DNA from: Helicobacteraceae bacterium
Lineage (GTDB): Bacteria > Campylobacterota > Campylobacteria > Campylobacterales > Sulfurimonadaceae
DNA: 64,000 nt
Direction: 5' to 3'
NCBI GenBank assembly: GCA_013138865.1
Contig: WTBY01000024.1
Span: 1-64,000 of the forward strand
The translations under genes and the position numbers were made by a program. The notes below the pieces were generated by a model, which worked only from the letters and a program-made list of their open reading frames with translations, ran no database searches and was not told the DNA's origin. Within the stretch, counting starts at the first letter, position 1. Each line of letters starts with the position of its first letter. Below, in pieces: positions 1-8,335 of this stretch.

Positions 1-37
1 ACACTTAACTCCCTCTTTTTATCTAAAAAGAGAGTTT

Positions 38-58
38 AACAAACTAATTTGTTTTTTT
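38..58 (+). terminator. Rho-independent terminator-like hairpin
   Basis: Stem AACAAA (38-43), loop CTAA, stem TTTGTT (48-53), running into a T tract to 58. A second inverted repeat, CTCTTTTT-ATCT-AAAAAGAG, lies just before it at 13-32. Together they look like the end of a transcription unit entering from the left edge, placed directly before the truncated modB. Confidence 0.5.
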
Positions 59-114
59 AAGGTCTAAGATTTTTTTATGAAGTTTTTTTTACTTCCTACC
101 TGCTTATTTTAACT

Positions 115-408
115 GATCGCTTGACAACGATCATAAAAGTAGCCCTACCAAACATTAAACCAGCACTATTAACTGCGTTCGTAGTAACTTTTGCACACAC
201 AGTTGGAGAGTTTGGAGTTGTACTAATGGTAGGTGGAAGCATACCAGGTGAGACAAAAGTAGCTTCAGTAGCTATTTATGAAATGGTAGAAGTTATGGAC
301 TATAAATCAGCACATATATATAGTGGTATTATGATCTTAATTAGCTTTGTTGTACTTTTAAGTGTCTATATTTTTAATGGTAAACAGAATAAAAAGTTTG
401 GGGTTTAG
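115..408 (+). pseudogene. modB: 5'-truncated molybdate ABC transporter permease (ModB remnant)
   Basis: About 98 residues remain of a protein that is normally about 220-230 residues long. The segment GEFGVVLMVGGSIPG followed by KVASVAIYEMVE is the ModB C-terminal region with the cytoplasmic coupling (EAA-type) loop and last membrane helices, ending in a charged tail. The only usable start is the TTG at 121. The frame is open back to a stop at 58-60, but codons 61-114 do not resemble ModB. The N-terminal helices are therefore gone and molybdate transport from this copy is not expected. It sits 3 nt before an interrupted ATPase gene and close to an IS, suggesting a rearranged mod operon. Confidence 0.75.
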
Positions 409-411
409 GCT

Positions 412-804
412 ATGGAACTAGTTTACTTATGGGTTGAAGATTATAAAAATATTAAGGAACAAGGGTTTAACTTTTCACCTCGTTTTGAGTGTAAGTATGA
501 TGAACATACAAATGAATTAACTATTAATGAGAACAAAGAATATGTAAATATTTTTCCTGAAAATATAAATATCACTGCTATTGTTGGTGAGAATGGGAGT
601 GGAAAGAGTACAATCATTGAATTTTTACTGAAACTATTTTCAATAGACACTGTAAAACTTCCAGCAGATAAATGTATTTTATTATATAAATATCAAAATA
701 AACCAAGATATATTGCATTCAATATTAATATATCAAATATTGTAGACTTGAAAATTGACGGTTTTAATTTTGAAAAACAGTCAGAATTTTTATTAAGAAC
801 TTAG
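412..804 (+). pseudogene. AAA-family ATPase, 3'-truncated by insertion sequence
   Basis: The 130 codons begin with a YLWVEDYKNIK-type opening and contain a Walker A motif, GENGSGKST (about residues 59-67), as in SMC/RecF-like AAA ATPases often found as single accessory or defence proteins. Signature and Walker B motifs are absent because the gene stops at 802-804, where the last base of the TAG is the first base of the inserted element. It starts 3 nt after modB ends. The fragment can be translated but cannot hydrolyse ATP as a complete domain. Its original role cannot be told from what is left. Confidence 0.75.
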
Positions 805-880
805 AGTTAATGAAACAAACGGGGGTCTAAAAAGTGCTTGAAAGTACGCTATGATAGTGCCTAAAAAGGATAAAGTTACA

Positions 881-1021
881 ATGAATTGTAAAAAAACACT
901 AAAATATGTGCAAGGTGTCAAAAAAACAATACAAAAAAGATAGGTAAAAGACGAGATATTCAGAGATACCAATGTAATGATTGCAATAAGAAATTTCAGT
1001 CTCAAAGATGGGATGCCCCCT
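881..1021 (+). pseudogene. Transposase N-terminal zinc ribbon, out of frame with the core
   Basis: Translating from about 892 gives KICARCQKNN...YQCNDCNKKF, a CxxC...CxxC zinc ribbon typical of the N-terminus of this transposase type, ending at TGA 1019-1021. The natural ATG at 881 (MNCKK...) is in another frame, separated by a run of seven A at 890-896. The catalytic core is in the -1 frame, reachable at a run of five C just before the TGA. Either two frameshift mutations have inactivated the gene, or one or both slippery runs allow recoding. Confidence 0.6.
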
Positions 1022-1856
1022 GAGGGTACGACCCGAAAACCTACATAAAGTAATCTTCAGAAAGTACATTTACAGACGACAAATTTTAAAAGATTTAGCA
1101 GCGGATTACAAGCGAAGTATTCCATGGGTTAGAAAGCAAATTTTAGAATATGAACCAGAAGAAAAAATACATAATCCAAGAGAAGTAGTTTTAGTATGCG
1201 ATACTACATTTTATGGTAAAAAAAGTGCTAAATTAGGTACGATGGTTTTTAAGGATACACTAACAGGTGAAGTACTTATATGGAAGCATGTTGAGAGTGA
1301 ACTGGTGAAAGACTATAAACAACTGATTCAAAGACTTTTAGATTATGGTTACATAATCAAAGCAGTTACTATAGATGGCAAGAGAGGCTTATTTAAGGCT
1401 CTAAATGATTATCCAATACAAATGTGCCATTTCCATCAAAAGAAAGTTATACAGCGTTACATAACTATGCATCCAAGATTAGAAGCTGGAAAAGAGTTGC
1501 AAAAAATAATGAGAACACTCACAACTACAACTGAAACAAGATTTACAAATAAGCTAAATATTTGGTATGAAATATATAAAGATTTTTTAGCAGAGAAAAC
1601 ATTAAATATTGAAACAAATAAAGAGTCATATAAACATCAAAAACTTGTATCTGCTTATAGAAGTTTGAGAAGAAATTCACCATACCTTTTTACCTATAAG
1701 AAATACCCAAAACTAAAAATAAATAATACAACAAATGCATTAGATGGAGGAGTATTTTCTCCTATGAAAAAACTCATGAAAGTACATGCTGGTTTTAATA
1801 AAAGTTTGAAGCTTAAAATTGCTGATGAGTACTTAGTAAACTATAAGAAAAAGTGA
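1008..1856 (+). CDS. Transposase catalytic core (IS256 family, variant Zn-binding type)
   Basis: 282 codons carry the DDE-type core. The first Asp lies in VLVCDTTFYGKK, the second in AVTIDGKRGLF, followed by the MCHFHQKK segment. The C-terminus has the NTTNALDGGVFSPMKK...H-GF block characteristic of these transposases. The ATG at 1008 is only the first in-frame start. The true protein should begin upstream with the zinc ribbon encoded in the neighbouring frame. Activity is doubtful unless frameshifting at the C run near 1015-1019 occurs. Confidence 0.8.
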   Translation: MGCPLRVRPENLHKVIFRKYIYRRQILKDLAADYKRSIPWVRKQILEYEPEEKIHNPREVVLVCDTTFYGKKSAKLGTMVFKDTLTGEVLIWKHVESELVKDYKQLIQRLLDYGYIIKAVTIDGKRGLFKALNDYPIQMCHFHQKKVIQRYITMHPRLEAGKELQKIMRTLTTTTETRFTNKLNIWYEIYKDFLAEKTLNIETNKESYKHQKLVSAYRSLRRNSPYLFTYKKYPKLKINNTTNALDGGVFSPMKKLMKVHAGFNKSLKLKIADEYLVNYKKK

Positions 1857-1887
1857 TTATTCAGACCCCCGTATTTTGCATTAACTC

Positions 1888-1950
1888 GCAATAGGTCAAA
1901 GTGTAAGCGTAAGTACCAAAGCTTTCTCTCCAACAATTAAAAATGTATAA
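1888..1950 (+). pseudogene. Possible C-terminal remnant of a TOBE/Mop-domain protein (ModC-like)
   Basis: Immediately right of the IS, 20 codons read AIGQSVSVSTKAFSPTIKNV and stop at 1948-1950, with an in-frame stop just inside the element. The pattern G-x-x-V-x-x-x-x-K-A-x-x-P-T-I resembles the last strands of the TOBE/Mop fold that ends molybdate transporter ATPases. With modB at the left of the IS, this would fit a deleted mod operon. The stretch is too short to be sure. Confidence 0.3.
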
Positions 1951-1964
1951 GCTATAATACATTT

Positions 1965-2858
1965 ATGAAACTAATAGCAATAGTCGGTGCAACTGCATCA
2001 GGAAAAAGTGACTTAGCATTACGATTAGCGTTAGAACATAATGCTTACATACTCTCAATAGACTCGTTGAGCATTTACAAAGAGATAGATATTGCTTCAG
2101 CAAAGCCTAGTATAGATGAGCTATCTAGTGTCAAACATTTTGGTGTAAATACTATTTTTCCAAATGAAAGTTTTGATGTTACTGATATTGTTAATTACTA
2201 TTACAGCGCAAAAAAAGAAGCCCTAGAAAATTCCAAAAATTTAATTATTGTTGGTGGTAGTAGTTTCTTTTTAAAAACACTTTTAAGTGGACTATCTACC
2301 ATACCTAGTTTTTCTGCAGATACTATTGAAAAAACTAAAGAGCTTCTTAGAGATCCTGAAGCTACACACGCTATGCTATCTAAAATAGATCCTAAAAAAA
2401 TGGAAAAAATAGAACCACAAGATAAGTATAGAATAGAAAAAGTAGCCCTACTTTATGTTGAGTCGGGAAGGGGTGCGACAGAGTGGTTTGAGTTACATCC
2501 CCCTACCCCTATAATAGATTCATTAGAAGTTTATAACATTGACATAGAGAGATCGCTTCTTCGCGATCGCATAAAGCTTAGATCACAAAAGATGATCGAA
2601 CTTGGTTTAGTTAATGAAGTTAAAGAGTTAGAAGCAAAATATGGACGAGATCACAACTCAATGAGAGCAATCGGAATTAAAGAGGTTTTAAACTTTTTTG
2701 ATGGTATTTATAGTGAAAAAGAGATGCTAGAGAGAATCATAATTCATACTTCGCAATTGGCAAAACGTCAAACAACTTTTAATAGGCATCAGTTTGAAAA
2801 CTCAAAAACCCTAAGTGTAGAAAATATTTTTATAAATGCTAGTAGTTATTTAACTTAA
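1965..2858 (+). CDS. miaA: tRNA dimethylallyltransferase MiaA
   Basis: It transfers a dimethylallyl group to N6 of A37 in tRNAs that read UNN codons, the first step of ms2i6A synthesis in the cytoplasm. The 297-residue protein opens with the P-loop GATASGKS (8-15), has the DSLSIYK segment that replaces the usual DSxQxY, GGSSFFLKTLLSG, and the C-terminal RQ-TTFNRHQFE segment. Length is normal for the family. It ends one base before the convergent pflA stop, with no room for a terminator. No clear Shine-Dalgarno is seen; a TATAAT lies only 6 nt before the ATG. Confidence 0.95.
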   Translation: MKLIAIVGATASGKSDLALRLALEHNAYILSIDSLSIYKEIDIASAKPSIDELSSVKHFGVNTIFPNESFDVTDIVNYYYSAKKEALENSKNLIIVGGSSFFLKTLLSGLSTIPSFSADTIEKTKELLRDPEATHAMLSKIDPKKMEKIEPQDKYRIEKVALLYVESGRGATEWFELHPPTPIIDSLEVYNIDIERSLLRDRIKLRSQKMIELGLVNEVKELEAKYGRDHNSMRAIGIKEVLNFFDGIYSEKEMLERIIIHTSQLAKRQTTFNRHQFENSKTLSVENIFINASSYLT

Positions 2859-5225
2859 CTACTTCATCATCTTTAAAGCATCACTTGAGAGTCCTGCCCA
2901 AGGACTATTTTTATCTGCTTGTACACTTTTTTCATAAGCTACTTTAGCTTTAGTATCATTTAACTCTATCTGCTCAATAGCACCTATCTGATAATATGTA
3001 CGTGAAGTTGCTAATGGCTGTAATTCTCGCTCTAATAGAGCAATATAAATTTTCTTAGCCTGATTAAATTTTTTCAATTCCATAAGTGCAGTTGCAAGTG
3101 AAAACTCAATGTATGGTGTTTGAGTATATGTTTTGGTTTTAGCTTGTAGTTCCATAACTTTAGTTGCATAAGTTACAACCATAGCAGCATCATTCTTCTT
3201 AACAGCTAGTGTTGCTACTTGAGTAAGACGATCTATATCTTGAAGTTTTAGTCCATCATAGCTCTGTATTGCTTGAATAGTTGTGATCATGCCATCAGAG
3301 TTTAGAGTTGCATAGTAAGAGTCAAATAGTTCTCTTAAAACAGAGTTGTACTCTTCATTCTTATCACTTTGACTAAGTATTTTAAGATCATTTGCTACTT
3401 TTATAACCTCTTTATAGTTACCCATTTTATAATCTAAAACTATTTTACGTTTTAACCACTGTGAGCGTTCTTTAATATCTTTATCTGCATTATGTTTATC
3501 TAACTCTCTTTGAGCTAAGGCGTAGTCTCCACCACTCATGCCACACTCATAAAGACCAACATCCCACTCACCAGAAAGTTCTATTTTGTACTCTTTTGAG
3601 AGCCTAATAACTTCGTTACAATCTTTCTTACTTAATACTTGTTTCATAACTTCTATAGCTGATGTCGTTACAAATTCTGCAGCTTTTGGATACTCTTCAA
3701 CATTTAAAGCGCGAAGCCTATCTTGCATAGCTAAGACATCACTATATTTTTTATTTTCTAAATAATATTCGCCTTTTTTATATATAGCTTTAGTACCTAT
3801 TGAGTCACCTGCATACTCATTTATTAACTTATTATAATCATCTATTGTTGCTGTGTAGTTTCGATCACTTGGCTCAAAAAATAGTGCATCTTTTGCTTTT
3901 GCAACTTCATCAGTATACATACCATATGGGTACATTTCTAAATACTTATTAGTTACCTCTACTGCTTTTAGCTTATCGTCTGTTTTAGACCACCACATTG
4001 CTTCATTTCTAAGCATCTCTTGGTAATCTTCTAATTTTTTCGAAGAATATTTGAGAAGTGCGCTCATTACTTTTGCCGCACCTTTTGGATCCTCTAAAGT
4101 AGATAACTCTTCAGTCATTTTTACAGATTCATTAAAGTTTTCATAAAAATAATCATCTTTACTTTTAACAATTTTATCTATATAAATATCAGCTTCATTA
4201 GGTTTTGAGAGCTCTATATAGTACTGCACTATAAGATACGCAGCTCTCGCAGCTAATGGTATATCCTTAGTCTCATAAAGTGCTTTTTTGTAGTACTCTA
4301 AGGTAAGTGGGTATTGACCCATGTCATAAGCTTGTTCTGCTTTATAAATCATTCCAAGACATGTAAAATAACTTCCAGCATGCTCGTCAAAAAGACGATC
4401 GTAAAAATAGTCTGCATCACTATATTGACCAACTTTAGAATACGCCTGCCCCATATAAGCCAATACTTCAGCTACACCATCATCAGATGAGAAGTTACGT
4501 AAAAACTCTTTTGCATCGGTAGCAACTTCTGGCCACATTTTAAGTTTATGTTCTGATTTAATTTTATATAAAAGAAGCTCACTAAAGAAAATTGTATTTG
4601 GAAAATAACCCATAAGCTCTTTTGTAAGCGATAAAGATTTTTCATAGTCTTTATCATCAAAATATGCTTTAACATCCATATAACCACTGACGTCATCTGA
4701 CTTTTGCATATCTATAGGGTTACCTTTTAAATCAAGTCCACCTATAGTTGGATGGTTATATTCTGCTAGTTCTATTGGTAGGTTTAACCCAAGAGCTGGA
4801 GTTTTTTCATCATTTAAAAATGGCATTTTATCAACATAACCAAGTATTACCCAATGTTTCGACATTTTAATATCTGCTTCATAAATATCACTTGACTTAG
4901 TTAAATCAAAAATAATTGACTTAAGTCTCATTTTTTTGTATGCTCTTATTTTAATAAAAAAAGTAAGATCTTTTACTATTGAGCTAACTGCAAAAAAATT
5001 ATTGTTAAGTGTTTTAAAGCGTTCACGTGGAGCTCGCTCAAATGCACATATAATAGTTTTTACTGTGTCAAAAGTATCACGCTCTTCTTGACATAAAAAA
5101 GGTTTATCATCTCTAATATTTATAATAGAAATAGGAAGCTCAGCTTCTACTCCACTGCTAACATCTAGTTCTAGTGAATAAGATAAGTTGTAAGTTATAA
5201 ATAGTAGAAATATAATACGACGCAT
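2859..5225 (-). CDS. pflA: Paralysed-flagellum TPR protein PflA
   Basis: The 788-residue exported protein has a signal peptide (residues 1-17, ending LSYS), an N-terminal beta-rich region, then a long array of TPR-like helical repeats from about residue 170 to the end (for example KVGQYSDADYFYDRL and KKFNQAKKIYIALLER). Campylobacter jejuni PflA has essentially the same length and is encoded directly downstream of nuoN, exactly as here. In that species PflA is a periplasmic scaffold of the flagellar motor needed for stator recruitment and rotation. Identification rests on length, architecture and synteny. It is 44 nt behind nuoN on the same strand, with an imperfect hairpin between them. Confidence 0.85.
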   Translation of the reverse strand: MRRIIFLLFITYNLSYSLELDVSSGVEAELPISIINIRDDKPFLCQEERDTFDTVKTIICAFERAPRERFKTLNNNFFAVSSIVKDLTFFIKIRAYKKMRLKSIIFDLTKSSDIYEADIKMSKHWVILGYVDKMPFLNDEKTPALGLNLPIELAEYNHPTIGGLDLKGNPIDMQKSDDVSGYMDVKAYFDDKDYEKSLSLTKELMGYFPNTIFFSELLLYKIKSEHKLKMWPEVATDAKEFLRNFSSDDGVAEVLAYMGQAYSKVGQYSDADYFYDRLFDEHAGSYFTCLGMIYKAEQAYDMGQYPLTLEYYKKALYETKDIPLAARAAYLIVQYYIELSKPNEADIYIDKIVKSKDDYFYENFNESVKMTEELSTLEDPKGAAKVMSALLKYSSKKLEDYQEMLRNEAMWWSKTDDKLKAVEVTNKYLEMYPYGMYTDEVAKAKDALFFEPSDRNYTATIDDYNKLINEYAGDSIGTKAIYKKGEYYLENKKYSDVLAMQDRLRALNVEEYPKAAEFVTTSAIEVMKQVLSKKDCNEVIRLSKEYKIELSGEWDVGLYECGMSGGDYALAQRELDKHNADKDIKERSQWLKRKIVLDYKMGNYKEVIKVANDLKILSQSDKNEEYNSVLRELFDSYYATLNSDGMITTIQAIQSYDGLKLQDIDRLTQVATLAVKKNDAAMVVTYATKVMELQAKTKTYTQTPYIEFSLATALMELKKFNQAKKIYIALLERELQPLATSRTYYQIGAIEQIELNDTKAKVAYEKSVQADKNSPWAGLSSDALKMMK

Positions 5226-5240
5226 AAAGTGCCTTGAAGA

Positions 5241-5262
5241 TATAAGGGCAAGAGCCCCTATA
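5241..5262 (-). terminator. Intergenic hairpin between nuoN and pflA
   Basis: TATAAGGGC (5241-5249), loop AAGA, then GCCCCTATA (5254-5262) form a stem of about 9 bp with one mismatch. On the coding strand no T run follows, so it is more likely an attenuator or mRNA-processing structure than a strong terminator. It could lower pflA expression relative to the nuo operon. Confidence 0.4.
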
Positions 5263-5269
5263 ATGTTAA

Positions 5270-6772
5270 TTAAAAACCGCTGTTATAAACAAGTGGTGTA
5301 ATAAATTCCAGTAAAGGATTAACTAAAATAACTGCAAATACAGTTAATACTGCTGAGAAACCTATAACTGTTTTAAGAGGTAATGATGCGTTAGACATGT
5401 AAACACTACCACAATTTTCAGGCTCTTTCATAAACATATAAACTATAATTTTTAAGTAGTAGTAAGCAGCAATAGCCGAGTTAAGTGCCATAATAAGAGC
5501 TAAAACTGTATACTCAGCACTAACTGCTGCACTTAACATATATACTTTACCCCAAAATACTCCAAATGGTGGAAGACCTGCAAGACTTAACATAAACAGA
5601 GCCATCATAGTCGCAGCAAGTGGCATAGTTTTTACCATACCAGAAAACTTTGAGAATGGGTGGTCTGAGTTTTGTCCGTGAGGTAGATCTTTTTGACGAG
5701 ATACCCATAACATTGTGAATGCACCAAGGTTAGTAAAGCTAAATAGTATCCAGTAAAGGAACAGTGCACTATTCGCTTGAGTGGTACCTATAAGAATAGC
5801 TGCCATAACAAAACCAGCATGTGATATAGAACTATATGCAAGCATACGTTTAACATCACTTTGAACTAGTGCCCAAACATTTGCTAAAGTCATAGTAAGA
5901 ACTACGATCACATAAAGCATAACTTCTAACCAAACTACACCACTATGAACTAAGAACTCAAATAGACGCATAGCAACAACAAAAGCAGCTATTTTTGGAA
6001 CAATTGCCATGTAACTTGCTAGTGCAGATGAACTACCCTCATAAACATCCGGCGTCCATGTATGAAAAGGAACAAGTGAAAGTTTAAAGCTAAATGCAGC
6101 TAATAAGAATGTAGTACCTACAAGAACATAACCAATATTTGCATAATCATCAGCTTTCAATATAACAGCTATTTGATTAATCTCAATACTTCCTGTTAGA
6201 GCATAAAATACCATTGAACCAAAAGCAAAGAAACCAGCTGCTAATGCACCCATAGTAAAGTACTTAACTGCCGCTTCAAATGAGTGTGAACGATTATGCA
6301 TTGCTATTAAAGTATAAAGCGCAAGTGACGCTGTTTCAAGTCCAACAAAGATCATAATTAAGTTATCAGATGAAACCATAAACTGGAAACCTGCTACCAT
6401 AAATAAGAATAATGCAAAAAATTCAGGATTTGAATATTCATGAAAACGCTTAGATGTAAGTGCTAAAGGCAAGAACATCATAGATGCTACAACAATTATT
6501 AACTGCCCTAAAATAGCGATACCATCAATTAAAATAACATTAAAGAAACCAAGCATTGTGCCATTCTCTTTAAACATACCTGCAAAATCAACTAATGTAC
6601 CTAAATCTAGTAATAAAAATAGTAAAGATATCATTACATAAATAGTCTTATCAAGACCGCCTTTAATAAGGTCAATTATTAAAATACTAAGTGCCCCAAC
6701 TACCGCAATAAGCATTGGTGCTAATGTAATAAAATTTAACGACTCAAATGAGATATCAACTGGTTGTAACAT
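5270..6772 (-). CDS. nuoN: NADH-quinone oxidoreductase subunit N
   Basis: Antiporter-like proton-pumping subunit of complex I. It has 500 residues and about 14 hydrophobic helices. The conserved acidic helix reads [15 protein letters not shown], and the broken-helix lysine region reads [19 protein letters not shown]. It overlaps nuoM by one base and is the last nuo gene of the operon, followed by pflA. It is homologous to nuoL and nuoM in the same cluster. Confidence 0.95.
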   Translation of the reverse strand: MLQPVDISFESLNFITLAPMLIAVVGALSILIIDLIKGGLDKTIYVMISLLFLLLDLGTLVDFAGMFKENGTMLGFFNVILIDGIAILGQLIIVVASMMFLPLALTSKRFHEYSNPEFFALFLFMVAGFQFMVSSDNLIMIFVGLETASLALYTLIAMHNRSHSFEAAVKYFTMGALAAGFFAFGSMVFYALTGSIEINQIAVILKADDYANIGYVLVGTTFLLAAFSFKLSLVPFHTWTPDVYEGSSSALASYMAIVPKIAAFVVAMRLFEFLVHSGVVWLEVMLYVIVVLTMTLANVWALVQSDVKRMLAYSSISHAGFVMAAILIGTTQANSALFLYWILFSFTNLGAFTMLWVSRQKDLPHGQNSDHPFSKFSGMVKTMPLAATMMALFMLSLAGLPPFGVFWGKVYMLSAAVSAEYTVLALIMALNSAIAAYYYLKIIVYMFMKEPENCGSVYMSNASLPLKTVIGFSAVLTVFAVILVNPLLEFITPLVYNSGF

Positions 6773-8325
6773 TATCTTACCTCCTCTATAATAGTCTCAC
6801 TAATAACAACTTTTTTAGTTAAATCAGGGATAACTGATTTAGCTTCTTGTGTTACTGCTTTGTCATGCATAAGTTGAACTATTGATTCAACTGAGTTATT
6901 AATAGGTCCAAGAACAGGTTTAGGATAAACACCTAACCAAACTACGATCATAACCAAAGGGATAAGACCAAATAGCTCTTTTTTATTCACATCTGGTAAA
7001 TTTTTGTTCTCTTCATGAACAACATTACCAAAGAAAACTTTTTTAAATGCTGCTAACATGTAGATAGCACCTACGATAATTGCAGTTCCTGCAAGAAGCG
7101 TGAATATATGTGACTGTTGGTAGAAACCAAGCAGACATAAGAACTCACCAACAAAGTTAATAGTAAGAGGAAGACCAACTGAAGCCATCATCATAATACC
7201 AAATATTGTTGCGTAGTGAGGCATAATGTGTGCTAAACCACCCATGTCACTCATAAGTTTAGTATGACGGCGATCGTAAAATACACCCACTAACATAAAT
7301 AGAGCACCTGAAACAACACCGTGAGCAATCATTAAGAAAACCGCACCAGATATACCTTCAACATTAAGTGCAAATGTACCAAGAACAATAATACCCATAT
7401 GTGAAACAGAAGAGTAGGCTACAACTTGTTTAATGTCTTTTTGAGCGTAAGCCACCATAGCAGTATAAACTACCATTATAATAGCTAATATCGCGATCGG
7501 AAACATAAAGTAAACAGAAGCATCAGGAAATAGTGGAAGTGAAAAACGTACAAATGCGTATGTTCCCATTTTCAGTAAAATTGCTGCTAGTATAACCGAA
7601 CCAATTGTAGGTGCTTGACCATGTGCATATGGTAACCATGTATGAAATGGAAACATTGGTACTTTGATCGCAAAACCAAAGAAAAATGCAACAAATAACC
7701 AAAGTTGAATATTCTCAGGAAGAACAAGTCTATACCACTCAAGAATAGAGAAACTCCATACACCAGTTGCTTGAAAGTAAAAGAATGCCATAAATAGCAT
7801 ACCTATTAACATTACAAGTGAACCAGCAAATGTATATAAGAAGAATTTAACAGAAGCGTAAATACGTTTCTCTCCACCCCATGCACCAATAATATACAAC
7901 ATAGGTACAAGAGATAATTCCCAAAATACATAAAATATCATTGCATCAAGAGCAGCAAAAACACCAACCATTGTCATCTGTAAAAATAGTAGTGTAATAA
8001 TAAGATTTTTAATGTTTTTAAGATTTGGCAGTGTTGCAATACCTATAAAAGTAAAGAACGCAGCTAAAATAATAATAAACAGTGAAATACCATCAATTCC
8101 TAAAAGGTAGCTAATACCAAAAGCTGGAATAAGGTCCATTCTTTCCATAAACTGCATACCTGCAATCGAAGGATCATAAGCACCCCATAAAACTAGAGCT
8201 AATACAAACTCCATACCTGCAACAGCAATACCGTAAACACGGATACTGTCTTTATTTACAACAAAACCAAGCAGTGCTGCTAATGCTGGAAAGAAAATTA
8301 AAATAGATAAAATATGTTCTAACAT
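6772..8325 (-). CDS. nuoM: NADH-quinone oxidoreductase subunit M
   Basis: 517-residue antiporter-like membrane subunit of complex I. Conserved features seen are [17 protein letters not shown] with the essential helix-5 Glu, [20 protein letters not shown], and [12 protein letters not shown]. The C-terminus carries a charged tail after the last helix. It lies 10 nt behind nuoL and overlaps nuoN by one base, consistent with translational coupling. Confidence 0.97.
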   Translation of the reverse strand: MLEHILSILIFFPALAALLGFVVNKDSIRVYGIAVAGMEFVLALVLWGAYDPSIAGMQFMERMDLIPAFGISYLLGIDGISLFIIILAAFFTFIGIATLPNLKNIKNLIITLLFLQMTMVGVFAALDAMIFYVFWELSLVPMLYIIGAWGGEKRIYASVKFFLYTFAGSLVMLIGMLFMAFFYFQATGVWSFSILEWYRLVLPENIQLWLFVAFFFGFAIKVPMFPFHTWLPYAHGQAPTIGSVILAAILLKMGTYAFVRFSLPLFPDASVYFMFPIAILAIIMVVYTAMVAYAQKDIKQVVAYSSVSHMGIIVLGTFALNVEGISGAVFLMIAHGVVSGALFMLVGVFYDRRHTKLMSDMGGLAHIMPHYATIFGIMMMASVGLPLTINFVGEFLCLLGFYQQSHIFTLLAGTAIIVGAIYMLAAFKKVFFGNVVHEENKNLPDVNKKELFGLIPLVMIVVWLGVYPKPVLGPINNSVESIVQLMHDKAVTQEAKSVIPDLTKKVVISETIIEEVR

Positions 8326-8335
8326 AAATGCACCC

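Larger units (their letters stand above)
804..1887 (+). mobile_element. Insertion sequence, IS256-type with Zn-binding transposase variant
   Basis: An element of about 1.08 kb is bounded by imperfect terminal inverted repeats. The left end reads GAGTTAATG, six bases, ACGGGGGTCT (804-828). The right end read on the minus strand gives the same two blocks with the same spacing (1887-1863), and similarity continues weakly inwards. One transposase gene fills it. No target-site duplication is visible: the flanks are ...AAGAACTTA on the left and GCAATAGGT... on the right. This suggests one flank was lost after insertion. Family assignment rests on the transposase protein, from memory. Confidence 0.8.

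Noticed and set aside
1953-1958. TATAAT 6 nt before the miaA ATG as a promoter
   Set aside because: Would require a start site at or past the ATG; more likely chance in AT-rich sequence or a leaderless transcript that cannot be shown here.
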